In this document: in pieces, positions 28,848-39,162 of the stretch
Position numbering within the stretch: the first letter of the stretch is position 1
Layout of the letters: each line of letters begins with the position of its first letter
Source: Staphylococcus lloydii
Lineage (GTDB): Bacteria; Bacillota; Bacilli; Staphylococcales; Staphylococcaceae
Assembly (NCBI RefSeq): GCF_015775975.1
Contig: NZ_CP064056.1
Coordinates: 1,612,001-1,676,000 of the forward strand
Direction of reading: 5' to 3'
Length of the DNA stretch: 64,000 nt
The notes under the pieces: generated by a model
The model's input: only the letters and a program-made list of their open reading frames with translations
The model's database searches: none
What the model was told of the DNA's origin: nothing
Program-made: the position numbers and the translations under genes

Positions 28848-30431
28848 ATGAAAAAATTTTGGACATGTACAATTGCTACTTGTACGTTACTCACTTTAAC
28901 TACTAACTATGCTAACGGTGCTGAGCAAACACAAACAAATAGTATAACTTCTGAATCTTTAACTTCCATAAAAAAACAAACTGTAAATAACGATGCTTCT
29001 GCAGAACATCTACTACAAAACAATGCTAAAAAAATATTAGAAAAATCATCTTCAAATGTGCAACCGGCCAAATTACCAGAGGCATACAATCAATATACTG
29101 TTATTAACAAAAAAGAAGACAGTACCGGGGTTACACATTATGAATTACAACCCAAAATACATAAAGTAGTAGCATCTGATAGCGTTATAAAAGTTCATGT
29201 CGATAAAAACGATAAAACGACGCTAGTAAATGGAACATTAAACAAACCTTATCTCAATGTTAATAATAAAATTTCCCTTACTAAACAACAAGCCGAAACT
29301 AAAGCATTTGAAGCCATTGGATTAACAAGAAATCAAGTGAAAAATATAGATGGCTACAAAGTGATAAACAATAATAAATTAGACATTAACAGTGATAAAC
29401 AACGTTACGTTTATAATGTGGAAATCAATTATTCTAGTCCTTATGTCGCGCATTGGAAAATCCAAGTAGACGCAACAAATGGTGCCATATTAAAAAAAGA
29501 TGACATTATTGAAGAAGCTTCTGTAAAAGGTAAAGGTACAGGCGTTAATGGTGACATTAAAAAGCCATTAAACTTAACCTCTGCAAAAGTTAAAGGCAAA
29601 ACACAATATACGTTAAACGATACATCACAAAAAGCAAAAATGAATACAAAAACAGCTAATAATACAACGACTTGGGCGCTACCTATCACCAATACAACTA
29701 GTAATTTTAACAAATCATCACAAAAAGCAGGCGTCGATGCCCACTATTATGCTAACGAAATATATCACTATTATCTTAAAAAATTTAACCGTAATAGTTA
29801 TGATAATAAAGGTGGTCGCATTGATTCATTTGTACATTACGGTAAAAACTTTAATAATGCCGCTTGGACAGGACAATATATGATTTATGGTGATGGCGAT
29901 GGCAAACAATTTAAAGCATTGTCTGCTTCAAAAGATATTATTGCGCATGAATTAACACATGCAGTTACCGCACGTACAGCTAAATTAATTTATAAAAATC
30001 AAACAGGGGCGCTTAATGAATCTATTTCCGATGTATTTGCCTATTTTGTTGATCCGAATGATTGGTTAATCGGTGAAGATGCTTATACGCCTAAAATAAA
30101 AGGCGATGGCATACGTAGTATTTCTAACCCTGAAAAATATAAACAGCCAGCACATATGAAAAATTATTATAACAGCCCAAATGATAGTGGTGGTGTTCAT
30201 ATTAATAGCGGTATCCCTAATAAAGCTGCGTATCTAACCATCAAGGCAATTGGTAAAGATAAGGCAGAACGTGTCTACTACTTAACTTTAACTCGCTATT
30301 TAACACCTAATGCCAAATTCCATGATGCTAAAGTTGCACTAAAAAAAGCTGCAGCACAATTATATGGTGCTAAAAGTAAAGAAGTTACAGCTATAGATAA
30401 AGCTTGGAATGATGTAGGTGTAACTAAATAA
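28848..30431 (+). CDS. Secreted thermolysin-family (M4) metalloprotease, aureolysin/SepA-like
   Basis: 527 residues. A signal peptide (MKKFWTCTIATCTLLTLTT, cut near residue 24) and a propeptide of about 200 residues with FTP and PepSY-like parts precede the mature enzyme. Zinc ligands are His367 and His371 of HELTH and Glu391 of NESISD, exactly 20 residues apart as in thermolysin; the transition-state His is in GGVHINSGIPNKAAY. It should be an active, self-processing, calcium-dependent extracellular protease. It lies alone on the plus strand between fapR and recG, with its own promoter and terminator, an inserted gene relative to S. aureus. It is about 20 residues longer than aureolysin. Confidence 0.95.
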   Translation: MKKFWTCTIATCTLLTLTTNYANGAEQTQTNSITSESLTSIKKQTVNNDASAEHLLQNNAKKILEKSSSNVQPAKLPEAYNQYTVINKKEDSTGVTHYELQPKIHKVVASDSVIKVHVDKNDKTTLVNGTLNKPYLNVNNKISLTKQQAETKAFEAIGLTRNQVKNIDGYKVINNNKLDINSDKQRYVYNVEINYSSPYVAHWKIQVDATNGAILKKDDIIEEASVKGKGTGVNGDIKKPLNLTSAKVKGKTQYTLNDTSQKAKMNTKTANNTTTWALPITNTTSNFNKSSQKAGVDAHYYANEIYHYYLKKFNRNSYDNKGGRIDSFVHYGKNFNNAAWTGQYMIYGDGDGKQFKALSASKDIIAHELTHAVTARTAKLIYKNQTGALNESISDVFAYFVDPNDWLIGEDAYTPKIKGDGIRSISNPEKYKQPAHMKNYYNSPNDSGGVHINSGIPNKAAYLTIKAIGKDKAERVYYLTLTRYLTPNAKFHDAKVALKKAAAQLYGAKSKEVTAIDKAWNDVGVTK

Positions 30432-30450
30432 AATTACATGCATACAAAGA

Positions 30451-30492
30451 AATACTCGTTCAAAACGCATTGTCTTGAGCGAGTATTTTTTA
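30451..30492 (+). terminator. Terminator between the protease gene and recG
   Basis: AATACTCGTTCAA and TTGAGCGAGTATT pair around an 11-base loop, followed by a T-run on the plus strand. The opposite strand is also usable for recG. Confidence 0.85.
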
Positions 30493-30501
30493 TTACCTTA
30501 G

Positions 30502-32550
30502 TTAATCAAAACTCATATAAAGTAGATTACGTTCTATAAAATGTCTTAATCGATCATAGTCACTCGAGAAAAAGTCACCCGATTGAATCAATTCTGCAGC
30601 TTCATCTCTTGCGACTTCTAGCATTTTATAATCTTCGACTACATTCGCCACTAAGAAATCAGGCAAACCACTTTGCTTCACGCCGAAGAAATCACCAGGG
30701 CCCCTCATTTCAAGATCTCGTTCACTCAATTCAAAACCATCAGTTGTTTGAGTCATAATATTCATACGCTCAATACCGACTTCAGTTTTCGGGGAAGCAA
30801 TTAAAACACAGTAACTTTGTTGATCGCTTCTTCCTACACGACCTCGTAATTGATGGAGTGTTGATAAACCAAAACGGTCTGCATCATATATCATCATGAA
30901 TGTCGCATTCGGTACGTTGACTCCTACTTCTACAACAGTCGTTGACACAAGTATATCTATTTCATGATCGCTAAAACGTTGCATCACAGCATCTTTCTCA
31001 TCGCTAGATAACTTCCCGTGTAAGATACCTACACGTTGTTCGCCATAATAATCTTTCAACGATTCAAATAAAGCGACGACATTTTGTACATCTTCTAAAT
31101 GCTCTGAACTTTCAATCAGCGGACAAATAACATAAGCTTGCCTACCCTTTTTAAGTTCATTGGTCATTTGATTTAATACATCTTCATACGCTTCGTGTTT
31201 AGACCAACTCGTTATGATTGGCTTACGACCACGAGGTAATTGTTTAATTGAAGAGACATCCATTTCACCAAATACCGAAATAGCCAACGTCCTTGGAATG
31301 GGAGTAGCCGTCATAAATAGTACATTTGTCATTGCACCTTTTTCTCTTAACAATTGTCGTTGATTTACTCCAAATCGATGTTGTTCATCGGTAATAACTA
31401 ACCCGACATTGTTAAAAACAACATCTTCTTGAATGAGTGCATGCGTACCAATTAAACAATCTATAGTTCCTTCTGCCAATTGTTGTAATAACACCTTACG
31501 TTTCTTTCCTTTGACCGAGCCTGTGAGTAAGGCCACGTTCATCGTGTCACCAAATAAATCAACAAGACTTTCGGCGTGTTGTTCGGCTAGTATTTCTGTA
31601 GGTACCATTAAGGCTGATTGATACCCGGACGTTTTCAATGCATACATACATATTGCAGCCACTACGGTTTTGCCGGAACCTACATCACCTTGTAAGAGTC
31701 GATGCATTCTAATAGGTGCTTTTAAATCTCTAAATATTTCATTAACACTTGTTTTTTGTGCGTCTGTTAATTCGAACGGCAAATTATTAATAAATTGTTT
31801 TACTTTATCGATATCGTAATCGATTTCTACCGCTTCATCAGACGTCTTTTCCAATCGATTTAACCATTGCATTCTTAGTTCAAATAAAAATAATTCGGTA
31901 AAGGCATAAGTACGTCTTGCTTTTAATAATGATTGTTTATCAGTGGCAAAATGCAAAGATTTCAATGTTTGTTCTAAAGTTTCTAGTTTGTATTTATCTC
32001 TCAATTCTTGAGACAACCATTCATGTATTGTAACTTCATTAAACACTTGTCGAATCATGTCACGTAAAGGTTTTTGTTTAATGCCTTCTTTAATTCTGTA
32101 TACAGGTTCAAACTGTTCATCTTCATTGATGTTCTCTTCATTGAAAAACATTCTATTGCCATTAATTTCTTGTTTGTTACGCAACCATTTTCCTTTTACA
32201 ATTACTTGACCATGTAACTCTATTTTCTTTTTCAAATACGGTTGATTAAAAAATACACATTTGACTGCTATATTGTTCACCATTAAATGAACTGTCAATT
32301 TGGATTTATTACGACCAAAAAAAGCGACAGTTGGAGATGAGTATACTTCACCTACAACTGTCACTATAGATTGATCTTCAGCCTCAGTTAAGTCAATTAT
32401 AGTATTATCTTCATAACGTGTTGGTAAGTATAAGATTAAATCCTCAACTGTATTAATATTAAGTTCATTTAACACTGCCAACCGTTTAGGACCCAATCCC
32501 TTAATTTTAGATAATGGGAATGGACTTTCTATTAAATTGACTTTTGACAT
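30502..32550 (-). CDS. recG: ATP-dependent DNA helicase RecG
   Basis: 682 residues. RecG reverses stalled forks and branch-migrates Holliday junctions. An N-terminal wedge/OB domain (residues about 1-230) is followed by helicase motifs [45 protein letters not shown] and the [15 protein letters not shown] motif. It starts two bases after sdaAA ends. Confidence 0.97.
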   Translation of the reverse strand: MSKVNLIESPFPLSKIKGLGPKRLAVLNELNINTVEDLILYLPTRYEDNTIIDLTEAEDQSIVTVVGEVYSSPTVAFFGRNKSKLTVHLMVNNIAVKCVFFNQPYLKKKIELHGQVIVKGKWLRNKQEINGNRMFFNEENINEDEQFEPVYRIKEGIKQKPLRDMIRQVFNEVTIHEWLSQELRDKYKLETLEQTLKSLHFATDKQSLLKARRTYAFTELFLFELRMQWLNRLEKTSDEAVEIDYDIDKVKQFINNLPFELTDAQKTSVNEIFRDLKAPIRMHRLLQGDVGSGKTVVAAICMYALKTSGYQSALMVPTEILAEQHAESLVDLFGDTMNVALLTGSVKGKKRKVLLQQLAEGTIDCLIGTHALIQEDVVFNNVGLVITDEQHRFGVNQRQLLREKGAMTNVLFMTATPIPRTLAISVFGEMDVSSIKQLPRGRKPIITSWSKHEAYEDVLNQMTNELKKGRQAYVICPLIESSEHLEDVQNVVALFESLKDYYGEQRVGILHGKLSSDEKDAVMQRFSDHEIDILVSTTVVEVGVNVPNATFMMIYDADRFGLSTLHQLRGRVGRSDQQSYCVLIASPKTEVGIERMNIMTQTTDGFELSERDLEMRGPGDFFGVKQSGLPDFLVANVVEDYKMLEVARDEAAELIQSGDFFSSDYDRLRHFIERNLLYMSFD

Positions 32551-32552
32551 GA

Positions 32553-33422
32553 TTAATCACCAAATATTTCTTGTTTTAAACGTTGCCCTGTCGGAGTTCC
32601 TGCAAGACCTCCACGTCCTGTCTCTCTTAAAGCAGAAGGCATTGTTTGTCCTATTTTATACATTGCTTCAATTACTTCATCAGTTGGAATTCTAGAAGTT
32701 ACGCCTGCTAACGCCATATCAGCAGAAACAATCGCATTAGATGCGCCTGCTGCATTACGCTTAACACATGGTACTTCAACTAAGCCAGCAACTGGATCAC
32801 AAACTAAACCTAGCATATTTTTCAAACAAATTGCAAAAGCTTCAGATGATTGTTGTGCCGTACCTCCAGCTAATTCTACTGTTGCACCTGCCGCCATCGC
32901 TGCCGCAGAACCTACTTCTGCTTGGCAACCACCGGCAGCACCTGAAATTGAAGCATTGTTTGCCACTACAAATCCAAATGCACCTGATGTTAATAAGAAA
33001 TTTAACATATCTCTTCTTGAAGGATTTAATCTTGGTTTTAGCCCAAATAATACACCTGGTACTACACCTGCAGAACCGGCAGTAGGCGTTGCACATATTT
33101 TTCCCATCGCTGCATTAACTTCGTTTGTTGCAACTGCCTTACTAACTGCATCTAACAACGTATTCCCTGCTAATGACTTACCTGTAGCTAAATAGTTTTT
33201 AATTAATACTGCATCGCCACCTGTGAGTCCTGTTGTTGACGTTACGCCTTCAAGTCCTTCATCTAAAGCATTTTCCATAGTTTGTAGATTTTTATCCATA
33301 TTGGCATAAACTTCTTCTTCTGATAGTCCTGTTATTTCCATTTCTTGCTCGAGCATTACTTCATGAATCTTTTTATTTTCTGATTCACAAATCGCAATTA
33401 ATTCTTTCACACTTTTAAACAT
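32553..33422 (-). CDS. sdaAA: L-serine dehydratase, alpha subunit
   Basis: 289 residues. With the beta subunit it forms the iron-sulfur enzyme that deaminates L-serine to pyruvate. Conserved [34 protein letters not shown] and [18 protein letters not shown] supply the cluster cysteines and substrate site. GGAGGAATAGC precedes the ATG. It forms a two-gene unit with sdaAB upstream. Confidence 0.96.
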   Translation of the reverse strand: MFKSVKELIAICESENKKIHEVMLEQEMEITGLSEEEVYANMDKNLQTMENALDEGLEGVTSTTGLTGGDAVLIKNYLATGKSLAGNTLLDAVSKAVATNEVNAAMGKICATPTAGSAGVVPGVLFGLKPRLNPSRRDMLNFLLTSGAFGFVVANNASISGAAGGCQAEVGSAAAMAAGATVELAGGTAQQSSEAFAICLKNMLGLVCDPVAGLVEVPCVKRNAAGASNAIVSADMALAGVTSRIPTDEVIEAMYKIGQTMPSALRETGRGGLAGTPTGQRLKQEIFGD

Positions 33423-33434
33423 GCTATTCCTCCA

Positions 33435-34100
33435 TTAGGCGTCGCCCATGAGTGAAACAGTCACTACACCATCGACGTTTTTTATTCTCTCTATAATTTC
33501 ATCATTAATAGCGTCATCTAATTCGCAAGTCATTAATGCTTGATCGCCTTTTTCTTTACGTGCAACTTGCATACTCCCAACATTAATACTTGAATCTCCC
33601 AAAATGTTTGCCACGCGTCCAATCGTACCAAAAGTATCTTTATGAAAGACTAGTAACGCTGGGTAATTACCACTAATAGCGATATTAAAGCCGTTAATTG
33701 CTATAATTTCTATCTTACCGCCACCAATTGATACACCTTCGACAGAAATTTCTGTGTCGCCGTCTCTCATATTAATAATGGCAGTATTTGGATGGGAACG
33801 CTCTTCAGACATTTCGATAAAATTAACTTTCATGCCCTGTTCTTCAGCTGTTTCTAAACTTTTTGTTATGCGATCATCATCTGTATCATAGCCGAGTAAA
33901 CCTCCCACTAAAGCTACGTCGGTACCATGACCTCTATATGTTTCCATAAATGAACCATATAAATATATATCCGCTTGTTGTGGTGTTTGACCAAACAAGT
34001 CTCTTGCAACTAAACCAATTCTGACTGCACCAGCTGTGTGAGATGATGATGGACCTACCATCGTTGGTCCTATAATGTCAAAAACGCTTTTATATTTCAT
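33435..34100 (-). CDS. sdaAB: L-serine dehydratase, beta subunit
   Basis: 221 residues. DIIGPTMVGPSSSHTAGAVRIG and YGSFMETYRGHGTDVALVGG are diagnostic; a C-terminal ACT domain (about 150-221) probably senses serine. The ATG at 34100 (MKYKSVFD) is chosen: GGGG lies 7 bases upstream. Five codons of extra open frame lie before it without a site of their own. Confidence 0.95.
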   Translation of the reverse strand: MKYKSVFDIIGPTMVGPSSSHTAGAVRIGLVARDLFGQTPQQADIYLYGSFMETYRGHGTDVALVGGLLGYDTDDDRITKSLETAEEQGMKVNFIEMSEERSHPNTAIINMRDGDTEISVEGVSIGGGKIEIIAINGFNIAISGNYPALLVFHKDTFGTIGRVANILGDSSINVGSMQVARKEKGDQALMTCELDDAINDEIIERIKNVDGVVTVSLMGDA

Positions 34101-34135
34101 AACAATACCCCACAATAATTTTTAATAATTCTAAA

Positions 34136-34149
34136 GTGTTACGCTTACA
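34136..34149. promoter_or_regulatory. Weak cre-like element in the sdaAB leader
   Basis: Minus strand TGTAAGCG has the strong half of a CcpA site, but the other half (TAACAC) matches poorly. It lies just downstream of the promoter, where it could act as a roadblock. Tentative. Confidence 0.25.
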
Positions 34150-34165
34150 TCTTTAAGTCCATATT

Positions 34166-34194
34166 ATTATAACAAGCTATATCTTATTTATAAA
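34166..34194 (-). promoter_or_regulatory. Promoter of sdaAB-sdaAA
   Basis: Minus strand -10 TATAAT (34171-34166) with a TGT extension directly before it; the -35 (TTTATA, 34194-34189, 17-base spacer) is weaker. An extended -10 promoter. Confidence 0.55.
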
Positions 34195-34278
34195 CTATTA
34201 TCGGTTGAACAAGACATAAATAAATAAAACGACTGCTTATTTTTTTCCACTTTAATAAATTCAATACGTAATATAACA

Positions 34279-34317
34279 CAAAAATATACGTAATTAAGCC
34301 GTAGCCTAATTACGTAT
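34279..34317 (-). terminator. Terminator after fakA
   Basis: On the minus strand ATACGTAATTA and TAATTACGTAT pair around a G/C-containing inner stem, followed by ATTTTTG. It ends the asp23-fakA operon. Confidence 0.85.
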
Positions 34318-34333
34318 TATTTCAATAGCATAT

Positions 34334-35977
34334 TTATTCTACTGCAAATAAATATGGATAAACAGGTTGTTGCCCGTCATGTTGATCTATTTCAATTTCA
34401 GGATATTGTGCTTCTAACCAGTCAATAGTCTGTTCAGTGTTTTCACTTGTAGCTTCTGATCCTGCAATAATAGTAATAATTTCGCTATCTTCTTCAATCA
34501 TATTAGTCAACAATGATTTGATTGCTTCAAGTTGATTCGCATTTGTAGCCACAATTTTATCCTCTTGCAAACCAATAAAGTCATTTTCTTTCACATCTAC
34601 GCCGTCAATTTTCGTATCTCTCACAGCATAAGTTATTGCGCCCGAGTTAACAGTCTCAAGTGATTGAATCATACGTTCTTTATTATCTTCTAAGCTATCA
34701 TTACTGTCTAAATTGAATAACGCAGCTATACCTTGAGGAATTGATTTTGTAGGTATAACGACTGCTTCTGCATCTACTAAATCCGCTGCTTGTTCACTTG
34801 CCATTAATATATTTTTATTATTAGGTAAAATAATCGCACGTTTACATTGTGTTTCTTCAATGACATTTACAATATCTTGTGTAGAAGGATTCATTGTCTG
34901 ACCACCACTAATCACATTAGTCGCACCCATTGATTTAAATAATTCAGAAATACCTTCACCCATAGAAATCGTAATTATTGCTGTTTCAACCGTTTCAGAT
35001 TTAGGTTGATTATGTTGTTCTTTTCTCAACACTTCTCTATGTTGCTCTCTCATATTTTCTACTTTAAGTTTAATTAATTCACCGTATTGTTGACCGTAAT
35101 TGAATACTTCCCCAGGTTTTTCAGTGTGAACATGTACTTTAACAATTTCATCGTCATTAATTACAAGTAATGAATCTCCAAATTTACTCATATCTTCTCT
35201 AAATTCATTTTCATCAAAATCTTTTAGCTGACTATCAAAACGTACCATCATTTCAGTACAATAACCGTATTTAATATCATCGGTACTAATTACGCCATGA
35301 AAATCGTGCGCTTCGTGAACGATTTGATCTGTTCCGATTTTAGCTTTTTCGCTTGTGATTGTTTCACCTTTTAGCGCACTTAAAAATCCTTCATAAATAA
35401 GCACTAAACCTTTACCACCACTATCTACGACGCCGACTTCTTTTAACACTGGTAATAAATTAGGTGTGTTTTCTAATGATTTATTAGCTGCTTCAACTAC
35501 ATATGTTAATAATTCAATGCAATCCCCAGTATCATCCATTTTTTCTAGCGCCGCTGCACCTGCATCTTTGGCAACGGTTAAAATAGTACCTTCTACCGGT
35601 TTCATAATAGCGTTATAGGCTGTTTTAACCCCAGCTTGAATACTTTCAGCAAATTGTTTTGCATCAATTGTTTCTAATTGTTCTAAATCATGACAAAATC
35701 CTCTAAATATTTGTGATAGTATAACACCCGAGTTACCTCTTGCGCCCATTAATAATCCTTTAGCAAAAGTTTTACCTTGTTCGCCTATATGTGCAGATAG
35801 ATTTTGCTCAACTGCTTCTTTCCCTGAAGTCATTGTTAAATTCATGTTGGTTCCAGTATCCCCATCTGGCACTGGATAAACATTGAGTGAATCTACCAAT
35901 TCTGCATTATTTGATAAATTTTGCGCACCTTGAAAAATCATCTCCGCAAATAATTTACCATCGATTGTACGTACCAT
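34334..35977 (-). CDS. fakA: Fatty acid kinase FakA (DAK2/DegV-partner protein)
   Basis: 547 residues. FakA phosphorylates fatty acids held by FakB proteins, feeding exogenous fatty acids into phospholipids and affecting virulence gene control in S. aureus. The N-terminal DhaL/DAK2 domain has [17 protein letters not shown] and [21 protein letters not shown]; a middle domain and a C-terminal DegV-like/DAK phosphatase-like domain follow ([11 protein letters not shown]). It starts 14 bases after the Asp23-family gene. Confidence 0.95.
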   Translation of the reverse strand: MVRTIDGKLFAEMIFQGAQNLSNNAELVDSLNVYPVPDGDTGTNMNLTMTSGKEAVEQNLSAHIGEQGKTFAKGLLMGARGNSGVILSQIFRGFCHDLEQLETIDAKQFAESIQAGVKTAYNAIMKPVEGTILTVAKDAGAAALEKMDDTGDCIELLTYVVEAANKSLENTPNLLPVLKEVGVVDSGGKGLVLIYEGFLSALKGETITSEKAKIGTDQIVHEAHDFHGVISTDDIKYGYCTEMMVRFDSQLKDFDENEFREDMSKFGDSLLVINDDEIVKVHVHTEKPGEVFNYGQQYGELIKLKVENMREQHREVLRKEQHNQPKSETVETAIITISMGEGISELFKSMGATNVISGGQTMNPSTQDIVNVIEETQCKRAIILPNNKNILMASEQAADLVDAEAVVIPTKSIPQGIAALFNLDSNDSLEDNKERMIQSLETVNSGAITYAVRDTKIDGVDVKENDFIGLQEDKIVATNANQLEAIKSLLTNMIEEDSEIITIIAGSEATSENTEQTIDWLEAQYPEIEIDQHDGQQPVYPYLFAVE

Positions 35978-35991
35978 TATGTAATATCCTC

Positions 35992-36363
35992 CTAATTGTC
36001 CTTACCATTATTAATTCTTAATCCTTGCACATGTATATTTATAGCATTGATTTTTACTTTTAAAGATTGTTCTAATGCATATTTTACTGTCGCTTGTACA
36101 CTACTTGCGACTTCTGAAATCTTTACACCATAGCTTACAATAACGTACATATCAACGTCTATACTGTCATTTGTACTATGAATAACTATGCCTTTAGCAT
36201 AATTTTCGTGGCCTAATATTTCAGCTATACCATCTCTTACTTGCTGTTTTGATGCCATGCCTACAATGCCATAACATTCAACAACTTTGCTACCAACTAC
36301 AGTAGCGATAACTTCATTAGAAATATCTATGTTCCCGTAATCATTATTTATTTCCAATGTCAT
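35992..36363 (-). CDS. Asp23/YloU family envelope stress response protein
   Basis: 123 residues ([24 protein letters not shown]...), the Asp23/Gls24/YloU fold. Family members associate with the membrane and respond to alkaline or cell-wall stress; the exact role here is unknown. The ATG at 36363 is preceded by GGAGGG, so the 14-codon upstream extension is rejected. It is co-transcribed with fakA, a pairing widely conserved in Firmicutes, so a lipid or membrane-related role is a fair inference. Confidence 0.88.
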   Translation of the reverse strand: MTLEINNDYGNIDISNEVIATVVGSKVVECYGIVGMASKQQVRDGIAEILGHENYAKGIVIHSTNDSIDVDMYVIVSYGVKISEVASSVQATVKYALEQSLKVKINAINIHVQGLRINNGKDN

Positions 36364-36428
36364 TGTCGTTACCCTCCAATTTGTGTAGTCATTATTGCAT
36401 ACCATTCTTTAATTTTGTCATTAATGAT

Positions 36429-36450
36429 ATGTAACCGTTAACTGTTACAT
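36429..36450. promoter_or_regulatory. 22-bp near-perfect dyad in the asp23-fakA leader
   Basis: Arms ATGTAAC and GTTACAT flank a central GTTAAC palindrome with only one non-pairing position on each side. It lies about 10 to 30 bases after the predicted transcription start of the asp23-fakA operon and upstream of the divergent rpmB promoter. It could be an operator for a dimeric repressor or a 5' mRNA hairpin. Confidence 0.5.
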
Positions 36451-36466
36451 TATTTCATTTCGCATT

Positions 36467-36475
36467 ATTATAGCA
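36467..36475 (-). promoter_or_regulatory. Extended -10 promoter of the asp23-fakA operon
   Basis: Minus strand TGCTATAAT is a perfect extended -10 box. The -35 region has no good hexamer, which an extended -10 can tolerate. The start of transcription would lie near 36460. Confidence 0.55.
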
Positions 36476-36522
36476 TATTTTGTTATATCTAAAAGCAAAA
36501 TAGTCAAAAATTTTAAAATTTA

Positions 36523-36551
36523 TTGCTTTGATTTATTAAATATGGTACATT
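36523..36551 (+). promoter_or_regulatory. Promoter of rpmB
   Basis: -35 TTGCTT (36523-36528), 17-base spacer, -10 TACATT (36546-36551), about 55 bases before the ATG. Confidence 0.5.
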
Positions 36552-36604
36552 TGTAAAGTATGTAGTAGATACGTGTATTTATATTTATTAAAGGAGGTAC
36601 TTTC

Positions 36605-36793
36605 ATGGGCAAACAATGTTACGTAACAGGTCGTAAAGCTTCAACTGGTAACAATCGTTCACACGCTTTAAACGCTACGAAACGTAGATGGAATGCTAAC
36701 CTTCAAAAAGTTAGAATTCTTGTAGACGGAAAACCTAAAAAAGTTTGGGTTTCTGCACGTGCTTTAAAATCTGGTAAAGTTACTAGAGTTTAA
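36605..36793 (+). CDS. rpmB: 50S ribosomal protein L28
   Basis: 62 residues: [21 protein letters not shown]..., [12 protein letters not shown] and [14 protein letters not shown] are diagnostic for L28. AAAGGAGG lies 8 bases before the ATG. It is the only plus-strand gene between two long minus-strand blocks. Confidence 0.99.
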   Translation: MGKQCYVTGRKASTGNNRSHALNATKRRWNANLQKVRILVDGKPKKVWVSARALKSGKVTRV

Positions 36794-36810
36794 TAAATAT
36801 AATGCACAAT

Positions 36811-36848
36811 AAAGACCAATCCTTATGTGGAGGATTGGTCTTTTTTTA
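36811..36848 (+). terminator. Terminator after rpmB, facing thiN
   Basis: AAAGACCAATCCT and AGGATTGGTCTTT form a perfect 13-bp stem with a 7-base loop, followed by a T-run. It lies in the convergent gap and may also serve thiN. Confidence 0.92.
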
Positions 36849-36855
36849 TTTGTAA

Positions 36856-37491
36856 TTAATCAGTTGATTGTATCATTAAGACTGCGCCCTCATGTAATTC
36901 AACGACACCTGATTGTCCATCCAATTCATTAGATATAGTTAATGTAGAACCTTGTTCTAAATTTTGATGTTCTAAAGGGTATTTAAAATTGATTAACGAA
37001 ATAGCTGTCGGATAGTTAACTGGTATAAATGAGATATATTTAAAGTTTTGTTGCTGTTGTATATTGTAATGTCCGGCAGTTAAATATTGAATTTCATTTT
37101 GTTGATCAATAATAATAATTTTTACATTTAATCGTTGATATTCAGGTTTTTCTAATATTTGTAATGCGCCCATGAAATGGTCTAACCTACCACCAGTAGC
37201 TCCATAAATATAAATTTCTAAATAACCACGTATAACAGCTTCTTCAACGGCAATCGCTAAATCAGTATCATCCTTTTCTGCTTTAACGGGATTGATGCCA
37301 AATTTATCTGTTAATAATTGTCTCTCTTCATCATTAATCGAATCGAAATCGCCAATCGTAAATTCTGGTTCAATATTATTTTGATATAGAATTAAAGCGC
37401 CTCGATCTACGCCACACCATGTTTCTTCTTTTTTACTATTTAATAAATGTACGGGCGTGTTTCTATCGCTACACAATAAATTTATATGCAT
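36856..37491 (-). CDS. thiN: Thiamine pyrophosphokinase
   Basis: 211 residues. It converts thiamine to thiamine pyrophosphate with ATP. Motifs GVDRGALILYQNNIEPEFTIGDFDSI, KDDTDLAIAVEEA and GATGGRLDHFMGALQIL are typical of the family. It follows rpe after 4 bases in the rsgA-rpe-thiN operon. Confidence 0.95.
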   Translation of the reverse strand: MHINLLCSDRNTPVHLLNSKKEETWCGVDRGALILYQNNIEPEFTIGDFDSINDEERQLLTDKFGINPVKAEKDDTDLAIAVEEAVIRGYLEIYIYGATGGRLDHFMGALQILEKPEYQRLNVKIIIIDQQNEIQYLTAGHYNIQQQQNFKYISFIPVNYPTAISLINFKYPLEHQNLEQGSTLTISNELDGQSGVVELHEGAVLMIQSTD

Positions 37492-37495
37492 AACA

Positions 37496-38140
37496 TCATC
37501 CTCTTAATTGTTTTACTGCATCATCGTAATTTTGATGACCAAAAAAGTATGAACCTGCAACTAACATTGTTGCTCCATTTTCTATAACTTTTTCTACTGT
37601 TTTGTCATTGATGCCACCATCTACCTCAATATCAAATGTTAAATTATTGGCAGATTTAACGCTAGATAGTTGTTTTAATTTCGTAAGTGTTGATTCGATG
37701 AACGCTTGACCACCAAAACCTGGATTCACAGTCATTACTAATACATAATCCACCATATCAATGACCGGTAAAATCGTTTCTACAGGTGTACCTGGATTAA
37801 TGACCACACCTGCTTTTTTCTTAGCATTTTTGATTTGTTGAATTACTCTATGTATATGTGGCGTTGCCTCAACATGAACAGAAATCATATCCGCACCACT
37901 CTCTGCAAATAATTCAATATATTTTTCCGGTGATTCAATCATTAAATGTACATCTATCGGTAAAGATGTACCTCTTCTTACTGCTTCAAGTACAGGTATA
38001 CCTATTGAAATGTTAGGCACAAATTGACCATCCATGACATCAAAATGTACGCCATCAACGCCTGCCGCTTCTAAGTTTGATAACTCTTCATTTAAGTTTA
38101 AAAAATCTGCTGATAATAGAGATGGGAATATTTTTGCCAT
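37496..38140 (-). CDS. rpe: Ribulose-phosphate 3-epimerase
   Basis: 214 residues. It interconverts ribulose 5-phosphate and xylulose 5-phosphate in the pentose phosphate pathway. A TIM barrel with FPSLLSADFLNL, VHFDVMDGQFVPNIS, VHVEA, TVNPGFGGQAFI and EVDGGIND. It directly abuts rsgA. Confidence 0.97.
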   Translation of the reverse strand: MAKIFPSLLSADFLNLNEELSNLEAAGVDGVHFDVMDGQFVPNISIGIPVLEAVRRGTSLPIDVHLMIESPEKYIELFAESGADMISVHVEATPHIHRVIQQIKNAKKKAGVVINPGTPVETILPVIDMVDYVLVMTVNPGFGGQAFIESTLTKLKQLSSVKSANNLTFDIEVDGGINDKTVEKVIENGATMLVAGSYFFGHQNYDDAVKQLRG

Positions 38141-39016
38141 TTAATATCTTTCCTTTCTGTTACTAATCTCGTTAAACAATTGGACATAATGATCATATCT
38201 AAATTGAGCAAGGTTGCCTTGAGCCAATTGTTCTTTCACATTACATTTTGGTTCATTTATGTGATTACAATCTCTAAATTTACATAATTCACCAAATTCA
38301 TTAATATCTATAAAATATTCTTTCACTTCATTTTTTTGAATGTGGTCAAAATCTAAAGCACTAAATCCAGGCGTATCTGCTATAAAACCATTACTTCTTT
38401 CGAATAACTCCACATGTCGTGTTGTATGTCGTCCACGATTTAATGATTTAGAGATATGTTGCGTCTCAAGTTGTAATTCAGGAAAATAATGATTTAACAA
38501 TGTTGATTTACCGACACCTGACTGCCCACTTAATACAGCTAAACCTTCTCCCCATTCATTAAAAATTGCGTCAATATCGCTATCTTTACCTATAAATTGA
38601 ATTTGATATCCTATATCGGCATAAGTAGCAAGTTGTTGTTGAATATTTTGTTGTATTTCTGACGTCGCTAAATCTTTTTTAGTAATCAAAATTTGAGGAC
38701 GTAAATGATATGAATGTGCTATTACTAAAAACCTATCTAATAATTGCGTTGAAAAATCAGGTTCTACAGCACTCATCACGATAATTAAGTGATCAATATT
38801 ACTCACTGGTGGTCTCTTCAGTTCGTTTTTTCGTTCATGTACATGTTGAATATAACCTTCTATTTTATTTTCAACATCAAAGTCTACGACATCTCCAACT
38901 ATCGGAGAAAATTTATTTTTTCTAAATAAACCTCGCGGCTTTGTATCATACATTTTTCCTTGTACATCGACACGATATACACCACTTAGCGATTTAATGA
39001 TACGTCCAGTTTTCAA
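38141..39016 (-). CDS. rsgA: Small ribosomal subunit biogenesis GTPase RsgA
   Basis: 291 residues from a TTG start (LKTGRIIKS...) preceded by AGAGGTG; the ATG six codons upstream overlaps that site. RsgA is a circularly permuted GTPase checking late 30S assembly. An N-terminal OB fold, the permuted GTPase ([26 protein letters not shown]) and a C-terminal zinc site ([14 protein letters not shown]) are visible. Confidence 0.95.
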   Translation of the reverse strand: MKTGRIIKSLSGVYRVDVQGKMYDTKPRGLFRKNKFSPIVGDVVDFDVENKIEGYIQHVHERKNELKRPPVSNIDHLIIVMSAVEPDFSTQLLDRFLVIAHSYHLRPQILITKKDLATSEIQQNIQQQLATYADIGYQIQFIGKDSDIDAIFNEWGEGLAVLSGQSGVGKSTLLNHYFPELQLETQHISKSLNRGRHTTRHVELFERSNGFIADTPGFSALDFDHIQKNEVKEYFIDINEFGELCKFRDCNHINEPKCNVKEQLAQGNLAQFRYDHYVQLFNEISNRKERY

Positions 39017-39050
39017 ACTTGCACCTCTTTTCATTACTATTACTTTTCTT

Positions 39051-39059
39051 ATTATAGCA
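39051..39059 (-). promoter_or_regulatory. Extended -10 promoter of rsgA-rpe-thiN
   Basis: Minus strand TGCTATAAT, about 35 bases before the rsgA start and after the prkC terminator. No good -35 box is seen. Confidence 0.5.
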
Positions 39060-39096
39060 AAGCATAGTTATTTTAAATAATAAATAACCTATAAAT

Positions 39097-39153
39097 AAAA
39101 CAAAAGAGGTAAGATAAGTTTTAATAATAAATATTAAAACTTATCTAAACCTC
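39097..39153 (-). terminator. Terminator after prkC
   Basis: On the minus strand GAGGTTTAGATAAGTTTTAA and its partner form a long stem of about 20 bp with one mismatch region, followed by TTTTGTTTTA. It ends the def-to-prkC transcript and separates rsgA. Confidence 0.9.
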
Positions 39154-39162
39154 TATTTACAA

